Position numbers and translations under genes: made by a program. A DNA stretch of 64,000 nucleotides. Source: SG8-30 sp964406445. GTDB lineage: Bacteria; Pseudomonadota; Gammaproteobacteria; Steroidobacterales; Steroidobacteraceae. The stretch is from contig CAYORU010000008.1 in the NCBI GenBank assembly GCA_964406445.1, forward strand, positions 47,019-111,018, in the 5' to 3' direction. The notes below the pieces were generated by a model, which was given only the letters and a program-made list of their open reading frames with translations, was not told where the DNA came from and searched no databases. Below are positions 17,456-26,156 of the stretch, in pieces (positions within the stretch are counted from its first letter, which is position 1; the number at the start of each line of letters is the position of its first letter).

Positions 17456-20400
17456 CGCGTGTCTCACGCAGGCTGCCCCTGTTCCTGCTCGCGGCCTGCG
17501 CCGCGGCGTCGCCCGCCCGCGCGTCGATGGACGAGGCCTGGCTGTCGCGCGCGGCCACGACCGCGCGTCCGCTGCTGGTGCTGCTCGATAACGCGAGCGA
17601 CCACGGCCCGCGCGAGCTCGCGGTCGCGCCCGCCTACGACCCGTCGATCGACTATGCGGCCCGGCTCGCGGCCGGACCCGCCTGCGATGCCGGCCGCGTG
17701 TACTGGCGCCGCGGCCCGGGGCCGGCGCCCGACTGCGCCAGCGGTCCCTCGGTGCCGCTCGATGCGCCGCCGCCGCGCGGATTCCGCTGCGAGACGGCCC
17801 GCGCCGCGCTCGAGTCGCAGGGCGTCTTCGTCGCCTCGCGCGCGGCGCAGTGGCAGGACGCCCCGGGCGGCGGCGGCTGGCGCGAGCTGCGGGCCGGCGC
17901 CGACGCGCCGGTCGAGTGCCGCGCCGATGGCGGCCGGCACGGCGCGAGCCGGGGCGCGTGGTTCGCGGCCCAGGGCAGTGCCGGTCCGTGGAGCGCCGAC
18001 CCGCGCGACGAGATCGACTGGGACGCGCCGCCGCTGTCGGACGCCTACGTCTTCTTTGCGGGCAACTACCTCAACTACCTCGCCGGCGCGAGCCGGAGCG
18101 AGCGCCTGCAGGCGCCGCAGGCGCTCGAGCGCGCGCTCGTCGCGGCGGCCGGCGCGGGCGAGGGTCTCGACCTGGCGCTGCTGCGCCCCTCGGCGGGCGG
18201 CGTGGCGCTGCGCCTGGCGCCGACGCCACTGCCAGCCGCGGCGAGCCTGCGGGAGGCCCTCGCGGCTCCGGTCGCCGCCACCGAGGACGGACCGGCGGCC
18301 GGCGCGCTGGCCGACTGGCTGTCGGCCGATCCACGCGCCTTCTCCCACGCCTGCCGCGCCGTCTCGGCGGCGCTGCTCGCCCCGGCCACCGCGGCGGCCT
18401 GCGCCGACGGCCGCTGCCTCGAGGACCCGCTCGGCCGGCTCTCGGGCGGCGACCTGGTCGCGGACTTGCCCGGCGCACAGCGGGCGCCGGCCTGGATCGT
18501 CGCCGCGCCGGGCGCGGATGCCGGACTCGTCGCCGCGGCCCGCGCGACCGGCACGCCTCTCCTCGACCTCGGCGATCCGCTGGCGCTGGTGATGCTCATC
18601 GCGCACGCGCTGCAGCGCGACGCGGGCGAGCCGGCCCACGGCCGCCGTTCGGCGCCAGCCCTGTCATCGAGCGCGGCCGGCGAACCCGATCGCTTCGAAA
18701 GCGTCGGCCGGCCGCAGGCCAGGCCCCGCTGGCCGGGCACGGTCGAGCGCCTCGTCGGGCCCGAAGGCCGCGCGCTGTTCGACGCGGGCGCGCGCCTGCC
18801 ATCGCCGCCCGGGCGCAACGTCGTCACCGACCTGTCGACGGCCGATCTCGGCGCAACCGCCGCCGCGGTCGACGATGCCGTGAGCGCGCTCGGCCGCGTG
18901 CCCCTCGGGCTGTCCTCGCACGATCCCGCCACCCTCGCCGACCTCGCGGCCTGGGTCGAGGGCGGCGACGCGCTGGACGAGGACGGTGACGGCGACCGCA
19001 GCGAAGCGCGCCTGGCGTTCGGCGACCCGGGCGTCGAGCCGCCCGTGGTCCTGCGCTACGCGGGCGAGCCCGTCGAGCGGCGCGTGTTCGTCGCCACCGG
19101 CGACGGGCTCGTGCACGCGCTCGACGGCGAGACCGGCCGCGAGCGCTGGGTCTTCCTGCCAGCCGCCGGCCTCGCCGGCCTGCGTCGCCTCGCGGATACG
19201 GCCGAGACGCGGGTGCGGTCCGGCCGGCCCGGCGCGCTGCGCGCCTCGTTCCTCGACCTCGACGGCGACGGCGCGGTCGACGCCACGGCCGGCGAGCGCG
19301 CCTCGCTTCTGCTCGCGATGGGCGGCGGCGCGCGCGGCTACGCCGCGCTCGACGTCACGCGCCCGGATCGGCCGCGCGTCTCCTGGTCGATCGACACGAC
19401 AGGCTGGCCCGCGCTCGGCGAGACGCTTTCGCCGCCGCTGGCAGCGCGCATGCGGATCGATGCCGCGCGCCAGGGCGGCGACCTGCGGGTCGCGGTCTTG
19501 ACCGGCGGCTACGACCCGCTGCAGCGCGCCCGCGGCGCGGCGGCCGACGCCGTCGGCGGACGGCTCGCCATCGTGTCGGTCGGCAGCGGCGAAGTCCTCT
19601 GGCAGGCGGCTGCGCGGGATGGCGCCGGCGTCGACCTGGTCGATCCCGGGTTGACGGCGAGCTTCGCCGCGAGCCCGCGCGCAGTGGACACGGACGGCGA
19701 CGGTCTCGCAGATCGCATCTACGCGCTCGACGTCGCCGGCCGGCTGTGGCGCTTCGACTTCGCGGGTACGGCGCCCAGCGCCGTCCTGCTCGCGCGGCTG
19801 GGCCTCGCCGGCGGCGCCACCGGCGCGGCCGATGCCCGCCGGTTCCACTGGACGCCGGACGTCGTCTACCTGCGCGACGGCGCCTCGGCCCGGCTCGCGA
19901 TCGCCTTCGGCTCGGGCTTCGCGGAGCGGCCGCGCGACGCGACCGTCGCCGACCGCTTCTACGTCGTCTTCGATCCGCTCGGCGCCGACGCGCCCCCCGG
20001 ACCCCTCGCCGAGGAGGACCTCGCCGACGTCACCGACGGCACGCCGCCGCCGGCCGGCGCGCGCGGCTGGCGTCGCCGGCTCGACGCGCACGGCGCGGGC
20101 GAGAAGACCTGGGGGCGCTCGCTGACGCTCGGGCGGCGGCTGTTCTTCACGACCTGGCAACCGCTCCCGCCCGCCGCCGAAGCGCCCTGCGGACCGCCGC
20201 GCGGCCTCGCCCGCCTGTACACGCTCGCGATCGCCGACGGCCAGCCGCTCGCATACGTGGACGATGCCCCCGCGGCGTCGCGCGACCTGCCCGGCGAGGC
20301 CCCGCCGCCGCCCCTCGTCCTGGCCGCGCCGGCCCGCGACGGCCCGGCCTGCCCCGGCTGCGGGTCCGAGCATGTCCTGCGCATCGGCGACACCGCCATT

Positions 20401-20463
20401 CCCACCGGCGTCGACGGCGCACCGGTGAAGACCTCGTGGCGCAGGCTCGAGCGACCGGAGTGA
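17452..20463 (+). CDS. pilY1: Type IV pilus tip adhesin/assembly factor PilY1
   Basis: The 1003-residue exported protein has a signal peptide (about residues 1-25) and a C-terminal PilY1 beta-propeller (from about residue 530). The propeller carries calcium-loop motifs DLDGDGAVDA and DTDGDGLADRIYALDVAGRL and the blade signature VFVATGDGLVHALDGETGRE. PilY1 links pilus extension, adhesion and surface sensing. The N-terminal half should hold a von Willebrand A fold, but the MIDAS position reads LLDNASD (residues 44-50) instead of DxSxS, and the whole half is Ala/Arg-rich and diverged. Ten or so cysteines are spread through it. The gene starts in ATGA overlap with pilX and overlaps pilE by 28 bp. 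Confidence 0.9.
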   Translation: MTRVSRRLPLFLLAACAAASPARASMDEAWLSRAATTARPLLVLLDNASDHGPRELAVAPAYDPSIDYAARLAAGPACDAGRVYWRRGPGPAPDCASGPSVPLDAPPPRGFRCETARAALESQGVFVASRAAQWQDAPGGGGWRELRAGADAPVECRADGGRHGASRGAWFAAQGSAGPWSADPRDEIDWDAPPLSDAYVFFAGNYLNYLAGASRSERLQAPQALERALVAAAGAGEGLDLALLRPSAGGVALRLAPTPLPAAASLREALAAPVAATEDGPAAGALADWLSADPRAFSHACRAVSAALLAPATAAACADGRCLEDPLGRLSGGDLVADLPGAQRAPAWIVAAPGADAGLVAAARATGTPLLDLGDPLALVMLIAHALQRDAGEPAHGRRSAPALSSSAAGEPDRFESVGRPQARPRWPGTVERLVGPEGRALFDAGARLPSPPGRNVVTDLSTADLGATAAAVDDAVSALGRVPLGLSSHDPATLADLAAWVEGGDALDEDGDGDRSEARLAFGDPGVEPPVVLRYAGEPVERRVFVATGDGLVHALDGETGRERWVFLPAAGLAGLRRLADTAETRVRSGRPGALRASFLDLDGDGAVDATAGERASLLLAMGGGARGYAALDVTRPDRPRVSWSIDTTGWPALGETLSPPLAARMRIDAARQGGDLRVAVLTGGYDPLQRARGAAADAVGGRLAIVSVGSGEVLWQAAARDGAGVDLVDPGLTASFAASPRAVDTDGDGLADRIYALDVAGRLWRFDFAGTAPSAVLLARLGLAGGATGAADARRFHWTPDVVYLRDGASARLAIAFGSGFAERPRDATVADRFYVVFDPLGADAPPGPLAEEDLADVTDGTPPPAGARGWRRRLDAHGAGEKTWGRSLTLGRRLFFTTWQPLPPAAEAPCGPPRGLARLYTLAIADGQPLAYVDDAPAASRDLPGEAPPPPLVLAAPARDGPACPGCGSEHVLRIGDTAIPTGVDGAPVKTSWRRLERPE

Positions 20464-20885
20464 CCCTGCTCGAGCTGCTGGTCGCCGTCGCGGTGGCCGG
20501 CCTGCTCGCGGGCCTCGCGCTGCCGGGCTATCGGGCGCAGGTCATGCGCGCGCACCGCTTCGAGGCGATGGGCGCGCTGCTCGCGGTGGCCGAGGCCCAG
20601 GAGCGGCATCACCTGGCGGAGGGGCGCTACGCGGCCTGGCTCGCGGACGACGCAGGCCGCGGGGATGCGCCCGCGCTTGCCCTGCCGGCCAGGACCACCG
20701 GCGGCCGCTACGTCCTGTCGATCACGGAAGCGACGCCGGGGCGCTTCCGCGCCGTCGCGAGGCCGCTCGCCGGCCGCGGCCAGGACCGCGACGCGCGCTG
20801 CGCCGAGTTCGCGATCGAGGCGACGGGCCGGCGCAGCGCACGCGACTCTGAAGGCCGCGACACGACGCCCGACTGCTGGCGTTGA
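20436..20885 (+). CDS. pilE: Type IV pilin PilE-like
   Basis: The 149-residue pilin has the leader AQARATG then VTLLELLVAVAVAGLLAGLA, with Gly-1 and Glu+5. That leader exists only if translation starts at the GTG at 20436, inside the end of pilY1. The GTG at 20460 overlaps the pilY1 stop in GTGA but would remove the cleavage site, so I reject it. The C-terminal part follows the PilE pattern (ERHHLAEGRYA, GGRYVLSI, RDARCAEFAIEATGRRSA, DCW), with the last two cysteines forming the usual D-loop. It is the last gene of the operon and converges on ispH with 6 bp between the stops. Confidence 0.88.
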   Translation: MAQARATGVTLLELLVAVAVAGLLAGLALPGYRAQVMRAHRFEAMGALLAVAEAQERHHLAEGRYAAWLADDAGRGDAPALALPARTTGGRYVLSITEATPGRFRAVARPLAGRGQDRDARCAEFAIEATGRRSARDSEGRDTTPDCWR

Positions 20886-20891
20886 CGCGCC

Positions 20892-21851
20892 CTAGGAGGC
20901 CGGCTGGGCGCGTGGCGCCGCGCGCAGCTCGCGCGGCAGGCCGAAGACCACGTTCTCCTCGCGGCCGACCACCTCGACCGCCGGCATGCCGCCCCACTCG
21001 CGCAGGCGCTCGACGACCTGCCGCACCAGCAGCTCGGGCGCGGACGCGCCGGCCGTCACGCCGACCGCCTCGCGGCCCTCGAACCACGCTGGCCGGAGGT
21101 CGTCGGGCCCGTCCACGAGGTAGCCCGGGATGCCGCGGGTGTCGGCGATCTCGCGCAGGCGGTTCGAGTTGGAGCTGGTGGCCGAGCCCACCACGACGAT
21201 CACGTCGCACTGCTCGGCGAGCTTCTTGACCGCATCCTGCCGGTTCTGGGTCGCGTAGCAGATGTCCTCGCGCCGCGGCGTCACGAGCCCCGGGAACCGC
21301 GCCCTGAGCGCCTCCACGATGCGCGCCGTGTCGTCCACCGAGAGCGTCGTCTGGGTCACCAGCGCGAGCGAGTCCGGATCGCGGACCGCGAGTCGCGCGA
21401 CGTCCTCGACCGACTCGACGAGGTGGATGCGCCCGCCGTTCGAAGCATCGAAGCGGCCCATGGTGCCCTCGACCTCCGGATGCCCCGCGTGGCCGATCAG
21501 CACGACGTCGCGCCCCGCGCGCGCGTAGGCCACGACCTCCATGTGCACCTTGGTGACCAGCGGGCAGGTCGCGTCGAACACCGCGAGGCCGCGGCGCCCT
21601 GCCTCCTCCTCGACCGCGCGCGAAACGCCGTGGGCGCTGAAGATCACCGTGGCGCCCGCCGGCACCTCGTCCAGCTCGTCGACGAACACCGCCCCCATCG
21701 AGCGCAGCCGCTCGACCACGAAGCGGTTGTGCACGACCTCGTGGCGCACGTAGACCGGCGCGCCGAGCAGGCCCAGCGCGCGCTCGACGATGTCGATCGC
21801 GCGGTCCACGCCCGCGCAGAAGCCGCGCGGGTTGGCGAGCAGGATCCTCAT
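20892..21851 (-). CDS. ispH: 4-hydroxy-3-methylbut-2-enyl diphosphate reductase
   Basis: IspH (LytB) is the last enzyme of the MEP pathway; it reduces HMBPP to IPP and DMAPP with a [4Fe-4S] cluster. The 319-residue protein has the cluster cysteines in NPRGFCAGVDRA, FDATCPLVTKVH and AEQCDVIVVVGS, the conserved RHEVVHN, GHPEVEGTMG and the substrate-binding SSNSNRL. Its ATG overlaps the lspA stop in ATGA. It ends the murJ-side operon ribF-ileS-lspA-ispH and shares isoprenoid supply with ispB further along. Confidence 0.96.
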   Translation of the reverse strand: MRILLANPRGFCAGVDRAIDIVERALGLLGAPVYVRHEVVHNRFVVERLRSMGAVFVDELDEVPAGATVIFSAHGVSRAVEEEAGRRGLAVFDATCPLVTKVHMEVVAYARAGRDVVLIGHAGHPEVEGTMGRFDASNGGRIHLVESVEDVARLAVRDPDSLALVTQTTLSVDDTARIVEALRARFPGLVTPRREDICYATQNRQDAVKKLAEQCDVIVVVGSATSSNSNRLREIADTRGIPGYLVDGPDDLRPAWFEGREAVGVTAGASAPELLVRQVVERLREWGGMPAVEVVGREENVVFGLPRELRAAPRAQPAS

Positions 21852-22360
21852 GCCCCGCCCTCGGCGCGCCGCCCGCGCCGGCCCTCGAGGATCGCGTCGA
21901 GGATGAGCAGCCCCGCGCCGATCGTGATGGCGGTGTCGGCGACGTTGAAGGCGGGGAAGTAGGCGCCCTTCCAGTGGAAGTGCAGGAAGTCGATCACGTA
22001 GCCGAGCCGGACGCGATCCACGACGTTGCCGAGCGCGCCGCCCATGATCAGCACCAGCCCGAGCGGCAGGATCAGCGGCGCGCGGGCCGGCAGCGAGCGC
22101 AGCCAGACGACGATGCCGACGCTGACGCCTGCGCCCAGCGTGATGAAGAACCACCGCTGCCAGCCGGAGGCGTCGGCGAGCAGGCTGAACGCCGCGCCGG
22201 TGTTGTGCAGGCGGGTGAGGTCGAAGACCGGCCAGACGCGCAGGACTTCGTACAGCTCGAACTGGCGCTCGACCACCGCCTTCGTGACCTGGTCGGCCAC
22301 GAGCACCGCGGCGGCGACCCACAGCCACTTGAGCGATCCTCGCGCGGTGTCTTCGTTCAC
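21848..22360 (-). CDS. lspA: Lipoprotein signal peptidase
   Basis: LspA is the inner-membrane aspartic peptidase that cleaves the signal peptide of prolipoproteins. The 170-residue protein has four hydrophobic segments and the catalytic Asp motifs NVVDRVRLGYVIDFL and FNVADTAITIG, plus NTGAAFS. I chose the GTG at 22360, which overlaps the ileS stop in GTGA. The frame remains open upstream, but the extra residues would be charged and lie inside ileS. ileS-lspA-ispH order is typical of Gammaproteobacteria; an fkpB gene often found between lspA and ispH is absent. Confidence 0.95.
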   Translation of the reverse strand: MNEDTARGSLKWLWVAAAVLVADQVTKAVVERQFELYEVLRVWPVFDLTRLHNTGAAFSLLADASGWQRWFFITLGAGVSVGIVVWLRSLPARAPLILPLGLVLIMGGALGNVVDRVRLGYVIDFLHFHWKGAYFPAFNVADTAITIGAGLLILDAILEGRRGRRAEGGA

Positions 22361-25176
22361 GCGTACTTCCTCGTCTCGCCCGGCCCTTCCAGGTTGGTCA
22401 CGCAGCGACCGCACAGCTCGGGATGGCGGGCATCATGACCGACGTCGGGCCGCCGGTGCCAGCAGCGCGCGCACTTCGGGTGCTCCAGGGCCCGTACCGA
22501 GAGCCAGGCGCCCGCGTCGGCGACCGAGTCCGCCGCCACCGCGTCCGCGGGCCTTGCAGCCTCGGACAGCAGGCGCGCCTCCGAGGTGATCAGCACGAAG
22601 CGCAGCTCGTCGCCGAGCCCGGCGAGCCGCGCCTGCTGCGCCTCGTCGAGGTAGACGTCGACCTCCGCCTCGAGCGGCGCGCCGATGCGTCCCTCCGTGC
22701 GCAGCCGCTCGAGCTCGCGCGAGACGTCGGACTTGAGCGCGAGCACGGCCTCCCAGTCGATGCCCGGGCTCGGGTGCACATCGGGCAGGTCCCACCAGGT
22801 GGAGAGGAACACCGACTCGTCGCGCCGGCCGGGCAGGAAGCCCCAGATCTCCTCGGCGGTGAAGCTCAGGATCGGCGCCAGCCAGCGCACCATCGCCTCG
22901 GCGACGTGCCACATGGCCGTCTGCGCCGAACGGCGCGGTAGCCCGGCGGCCGGGGTCGTGTAGAGGCGGTCCTTCAGGATGTCCAGCCAGAACCCGCCGA
23001 GATCCACCACGCAGAAGTTGTGGACCTTCTGGTAGACGAGGTGGAACTCGTACTCGCGGTAGGCGTCGGTCACCTCGCCCTGCACCTGCCGCGCCCGCTC
23101 GATCGCGAAGCGGTCGATGGCGAGCAGCTGCCCCGCGGGCAGCGCGTCGCGCGCGGGGTCGAAGCCGTGCAGGTTGCCGAGCAGGAAGCGCACCGTGTTG
23201 CGGATGCGACGGTAGCTGTCGGCCGTGCGCTTGAGGATCTCGTCGGAAACGCTGATCTCCCCGCGGTAGTCGGTCGAGGCGACCCACAGCCGCAGCACGT
23301 CGGCGCCCAGGGTGTCGACGACCTTCTGGGGGGCGATCACGTTGCCGAGCGACTTGGACATCTTCCGGCCCTTCTCGTCCACGGTGAAGCCGTGCGTGAC
23401 GACGGAGCGGTAGGGCGCGGCGCCCTTGCCGGCGACGGCCGCGAGCAGCGAGCTCTGGAACCAGCCGCGGTGCTGGTCCGACCCCTCCAGGTAGACGTCG
23501 GCCGGGAACGGCACGACGTCGGGCCGCAGCGTCGGCAGGCAGTGGTGGACCACGCCGGAATCGAGCCAGACGTCCATGACGTCGTCGGTCTTGTCGTACT
23601 CAGCGGCCTCGTCGCCGAGCAGCTCGCGCGGATCGAGGTCGAACCAGGCCTCGACGCCGTCCTGCGCGACGCGCGCCGCGACCTGCTCCAGCAGTTCCGC
23701 CGTGCGCGGGTGCGGCTCGCCGCTGCGGCGATGCACGAACAGCGCGAGCGGCACGCCCCAGGCGCGCTGGCGCGAGATGCACCAGTCGGGCCGCGACTCG
23801 ACCATCGACGAGATGCGCTGCTCGCCCCAGCCCGGGAACCAGCGCACGCCGCGGATCGCCTCGAGCGCCGCGGCCCGCAGGCCGTGCCCGTCCATGCTGA
23901 TGAACCATTGCGGCGTGGCGCGGAAGATCACCGGCGTCTTGTGGCGCCAGCAGTGCGGATAGCTGTGCCGGTAGGGCTCGTGGTGCAGCAGCGCGCCACG
24001 CTGCCCGAGCGTCGCGACGATCGCGTCGTTCGCCTCGAAGACCTTCTGCCCGGCGAACAGCGCCGTGCCCTCGACGAAGCGGCCGTCGGGGCCGACCGGG
24101 TTGTCGACCGGCAGCCCGTAGTGGCGCCCGACGGCGTAGTCCTCGGCGCCGTGGCCTGGCGCCGTGTGCACCGCGCCGGTGCCGGAGTCGAGCGTGACGT
24201 GCGTGCCGAGCACGACGGGCACGCTGCGGTCGAGGAACGGGTGGGCGAGTTCGAGGCCCTCGAGCGCCGAGCCCGGCACGCGGGCCAGCGTTGCCTCGAC
24301 CGCCGCCCCGCAACGCTTCGCGACCGCCTCGAGCAGGCCGGCGGCGACCAGCACGTGCTCGACGCCGGCGCCGCTGGAGAGCTGCGCGAGGTCGTATTCG
24401 AGATCCGGGTGCAGGCACACCGCCTGGTTCGCCGGCAGCGTCCAGGGCGTCGTCGTCCAGATGACCACCGAGGCCGACGGCACCGCCTGCGGCTCGAGGC
24501 CGAGGCGCCGGGCGAGGCCGGCGGCGTCGCGGACCGCGAAGCGCACGTCGACCGCGGGCGAGGTGCGCTCCTCGTACTCGACCTCGGCCTCGGCGAGCGA
24601 CGAGCGGCAGTCGAGGCACCAGTGCACGGGCTTGAAGCCGCGCAGCAGGTGCCCGCGGCGCACGATACCCGCCAGCGCGCGCAGCTGCTCGGCCTCGTAG
24701 CGCGGCAGCATCGTCAGGTAGGGCCGCTCCCAGTCGCCAATCACCCCGAGGCGCTCGAAATCCGCGCGCTGCCCCGCCACCTGGCTCGCCGCGAAGTCGC
24801 GGCAGGCCTGTCGGAAGGCCCGCGCGTCGAGCTTGTGGCCCACGCGGCCGTGCTTCTTCTCGACCTGCTGCTCGATCGGCAGTCCGTGGCAGTCCCAGCC
24901 GGGCACGTAGGGCGAGTCGCAGCCGTCGAGCGTGTGCGACTTGACGATGATGTCCTTGAGGACCTTGTTGACCGCGTGCCCGATGTGAATCGCGCCGTTC
25001 GCGTAGGGCGGGCCGTCGACCAGGACGAAGCGCGGGCGCCCGGCGCCGCGCTCGCGCAGCTTCGCGTACAGCCCGCCCTCGCGCCAGCGCGCGAGCGTCG
25101 CCGGCTCGCGCCGGGCGAGGTCCGCCTTCATCGGGAAGTCCGTCTGCGGCAGGTTCACCGTCTTGCGATAGTCCAC
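22357..25176 (-). CDS. ileS: Isoleucyl-tRNA synthetase
   Basis: The 939-residue class I synthetase charges tRNA-Ile. It has the HIGH motif (NGAIHIGHAVNK), the KMSKS loop (DEKGRKMSKSLGNV), the editing CP1 domain and the C-terminal zinc finger (HPKCARCWHRRPDVG then ELCGRCVTNLEG). Length and layout match the bacterial IleS1 type. It starts with an ATG at 25176, 13 bp after ribF, and its stop overlaps the lspA start. Confidence 0.98.
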   Translation of the reverse strand: MDYRKTVNLPQTDFPMKADLARREPATLARWREGGLYAKLRERGAGRPRFVLVDGPPYANGAIHIGHAVNKVLKDIIVKSHTLDGCDSPYVPGWDCHGLPIEQQVEKKHGRVGHKLDARAFRQACRDFAASQVAGQRADFERLGVIGDWERPYLTMLPRYEAEQLRALAGIVRRGHLLRGFKPVHWCLDCRSSLAEAEVEYEERTSPAVDVRFAVRDAAGLARRLGLEPQAVPSASVVIWTTTPWTLPANQAVCLHPDLEYDLAQLSSGAGVEHVLVAAGLLEAVAKRCGAAVEATLARVPGSALEGLELAHPFLDRSVPVVLGTHVTLDSGTGAVHTAPGHGAEDYAVGRHYGLPVDNPVGPDGRFVEGTALFAGQKVFEANDAIVATLGQRGALLHHEPYRHSYPHCWRHKTPVIFRATPQWFISMDGHGLRAAALEAIRGVRWFPGWGEQRISSMVESRPDWCISRQRAWGVPLALFVHRRSGEPHPRTAELLEQVAARVAQDGVEAWFDLDPRELLGDEAAEYDKTDDVMDVWLDSGVVHHCLPTLRPDVVPFPADVYLEGSDQHRGWFQSSLLAAVAGKGAAPYRSVVTHGFTVDEKGRKMSKSLGNVIAPQKVVDTLGADVLRLWVASTDYRGEISVSDEILKRTADSYRRIRNTVRFLLGNLHGFDPARDALPAGQLLAIDRFAIERARQVQGEVTDAYREYEFHLVYQKVHNFCVVDLGGFWLDILKDRLYTTPAAGLPRRSAQTAMWHVAEAMVRWLAPILSFTAEEIWGFLPGRRDESVFLSTWWDLPDVHPSPGIDWEAVLALKSDVSRELERLRTEGRIGAPLEAEVDVYLDEAQQARLAGLGDELRFVLITSEARLLSEAARPADAVAADSVADAGAWLSVRALEHPKCARCWHRRPDVGHDARHPELCGRCVTNLEGPGETRKYA

Positions 25177-25189
25177 GCGATCTCCTGGC

Positions 25190-26119
25190 TCAGGCCGCGG
25201 CGAGCATGCGGCGCGCTTCGGCGGCGTCCACGTGCATCCGCTCGAGCATCGTCTCGATGTCCGGGAACTTGATCTCGTCGCGCAGCCGCGCCACGAACTC
25301 CACCTCGAGGTGGCGCCGGTACAGGTCGCCCTCGAAGTCGAACAGGTGCGTCTCGAGCAGCAGCTCGCCGCCGCCGACCGTGGGCCGGGTGCCGAGCGAG
25401 GCCACGCCGGGCCGGGCGCCCTCGCCGACCCCGCGCACGCGCACGGCGAAGATGCCGTGCAGGGGCGTCACCCGCCGGTGCAGGCGCATGTTGGCGGTCG
25501 GGTAGCCGAGCGTCCGGCCGAGCTTCTGGCCCTCGATCACCCGGCCGCTGATGCTGAAGTCGCGGCCCAGCAGGCGCCGCACGCGCGGCAGGTCGCCGGT
25601 GGCGAGCGCTGCCCGGACCCGCGTCGAGCTGACCCGCTCGCCGTCCACTTCCACCGGCTCGAGCGCGTCCACCTCGAAGCCGAAGCGCCGGCCTTGCTCG
25701 GCCAGCCGCTCGACCGTGCCGGCCCGCCCCCTGCCGAAGCGGAATCCCGAACCGATGACGACGTGGCGCACGCCCAGCGCGCCGGCCAGCACCTGCTCGA
25801 CGAACTCGTCGGCGCTGAGCGCCCGCAGCCGCTCGTCGAAGCGCAGCAGGACCAGGCGATCCACGCCGGCCGCCGCCAGCGCGGTGGCCTTGTCGCGCAG
25901 CCGCATCAGGCGCGCCGGCGCGTTCGTCGGGTCGAAGAACTCGCGCGGGTTGGGCTCGAAGGTCAGCACGGCGGCCGGCAGGCCGAGCGCGCGGGCGCGC
26001 AGCCGCAACCGGTCCAGGATCGACCGGTGGCCGAGGTGCACGCCGTCGAAGTTGCCGATGGTCAGCGCGAGGCCGCGGCTCGAGGGGCGCAGGTTGACCA
26101 GTCCGCGGGTGATCTGCAT
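25190..26119 (-). CDS. ribF: Bifunctional riboflavin kinase/FMN adenylyltransferase
   Basis: RibF makes FMN and FAD from riboflavin. The 309-residue protein has the adenylyltransferase domain at the N-terminus (LTIGNFDGVHLGHRSILDRL; FEPNPREFF; SSTRVRAALATGD) and the riboflavin kinase domain from about residue 185 (GYPTANMRL; GIFAVRVRG; HLFDFEGDLYRRHLEVEFVA). A perfect -10 hexamer TATAAT lies on the minus strand at about 26144-26149 between murJ and ribF, but I see no good -35 at the right distance. It leads the ileS-lspA-ispH unit. Confidence 0.96.
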   Translation of the reverse strand: MQITRGLVNLRPSSRGLALTIGNFDGVHLGHRSILDRLRLRARALGLPAAVLTFEPNPREFFDPTNAPARLMRLRDKATALAAAGVDRLVLLRFDERLRALSADEFVEQVLAGALGVRHVVIGSGFRFGRGRAGTVERLAEQGRRFGFEVDALEPVEVDGERVSSTRVRAALATGDLPRVRRLLGRDFSISGRVIEGQKLGRTLGYPTANMRLHRRVTPLHGIFAVRVRGVGEGARPGVASLGTRPTVGGGELLLETHLFDFEGDLYRRHLEVEFVARLRDEIKFPDIETMLERMHVDAAEARRMLAAA

Positions 26120-26156
26120 CCAGGAAGCATCTGCGAAAACCTTGAATTATAGGGCT

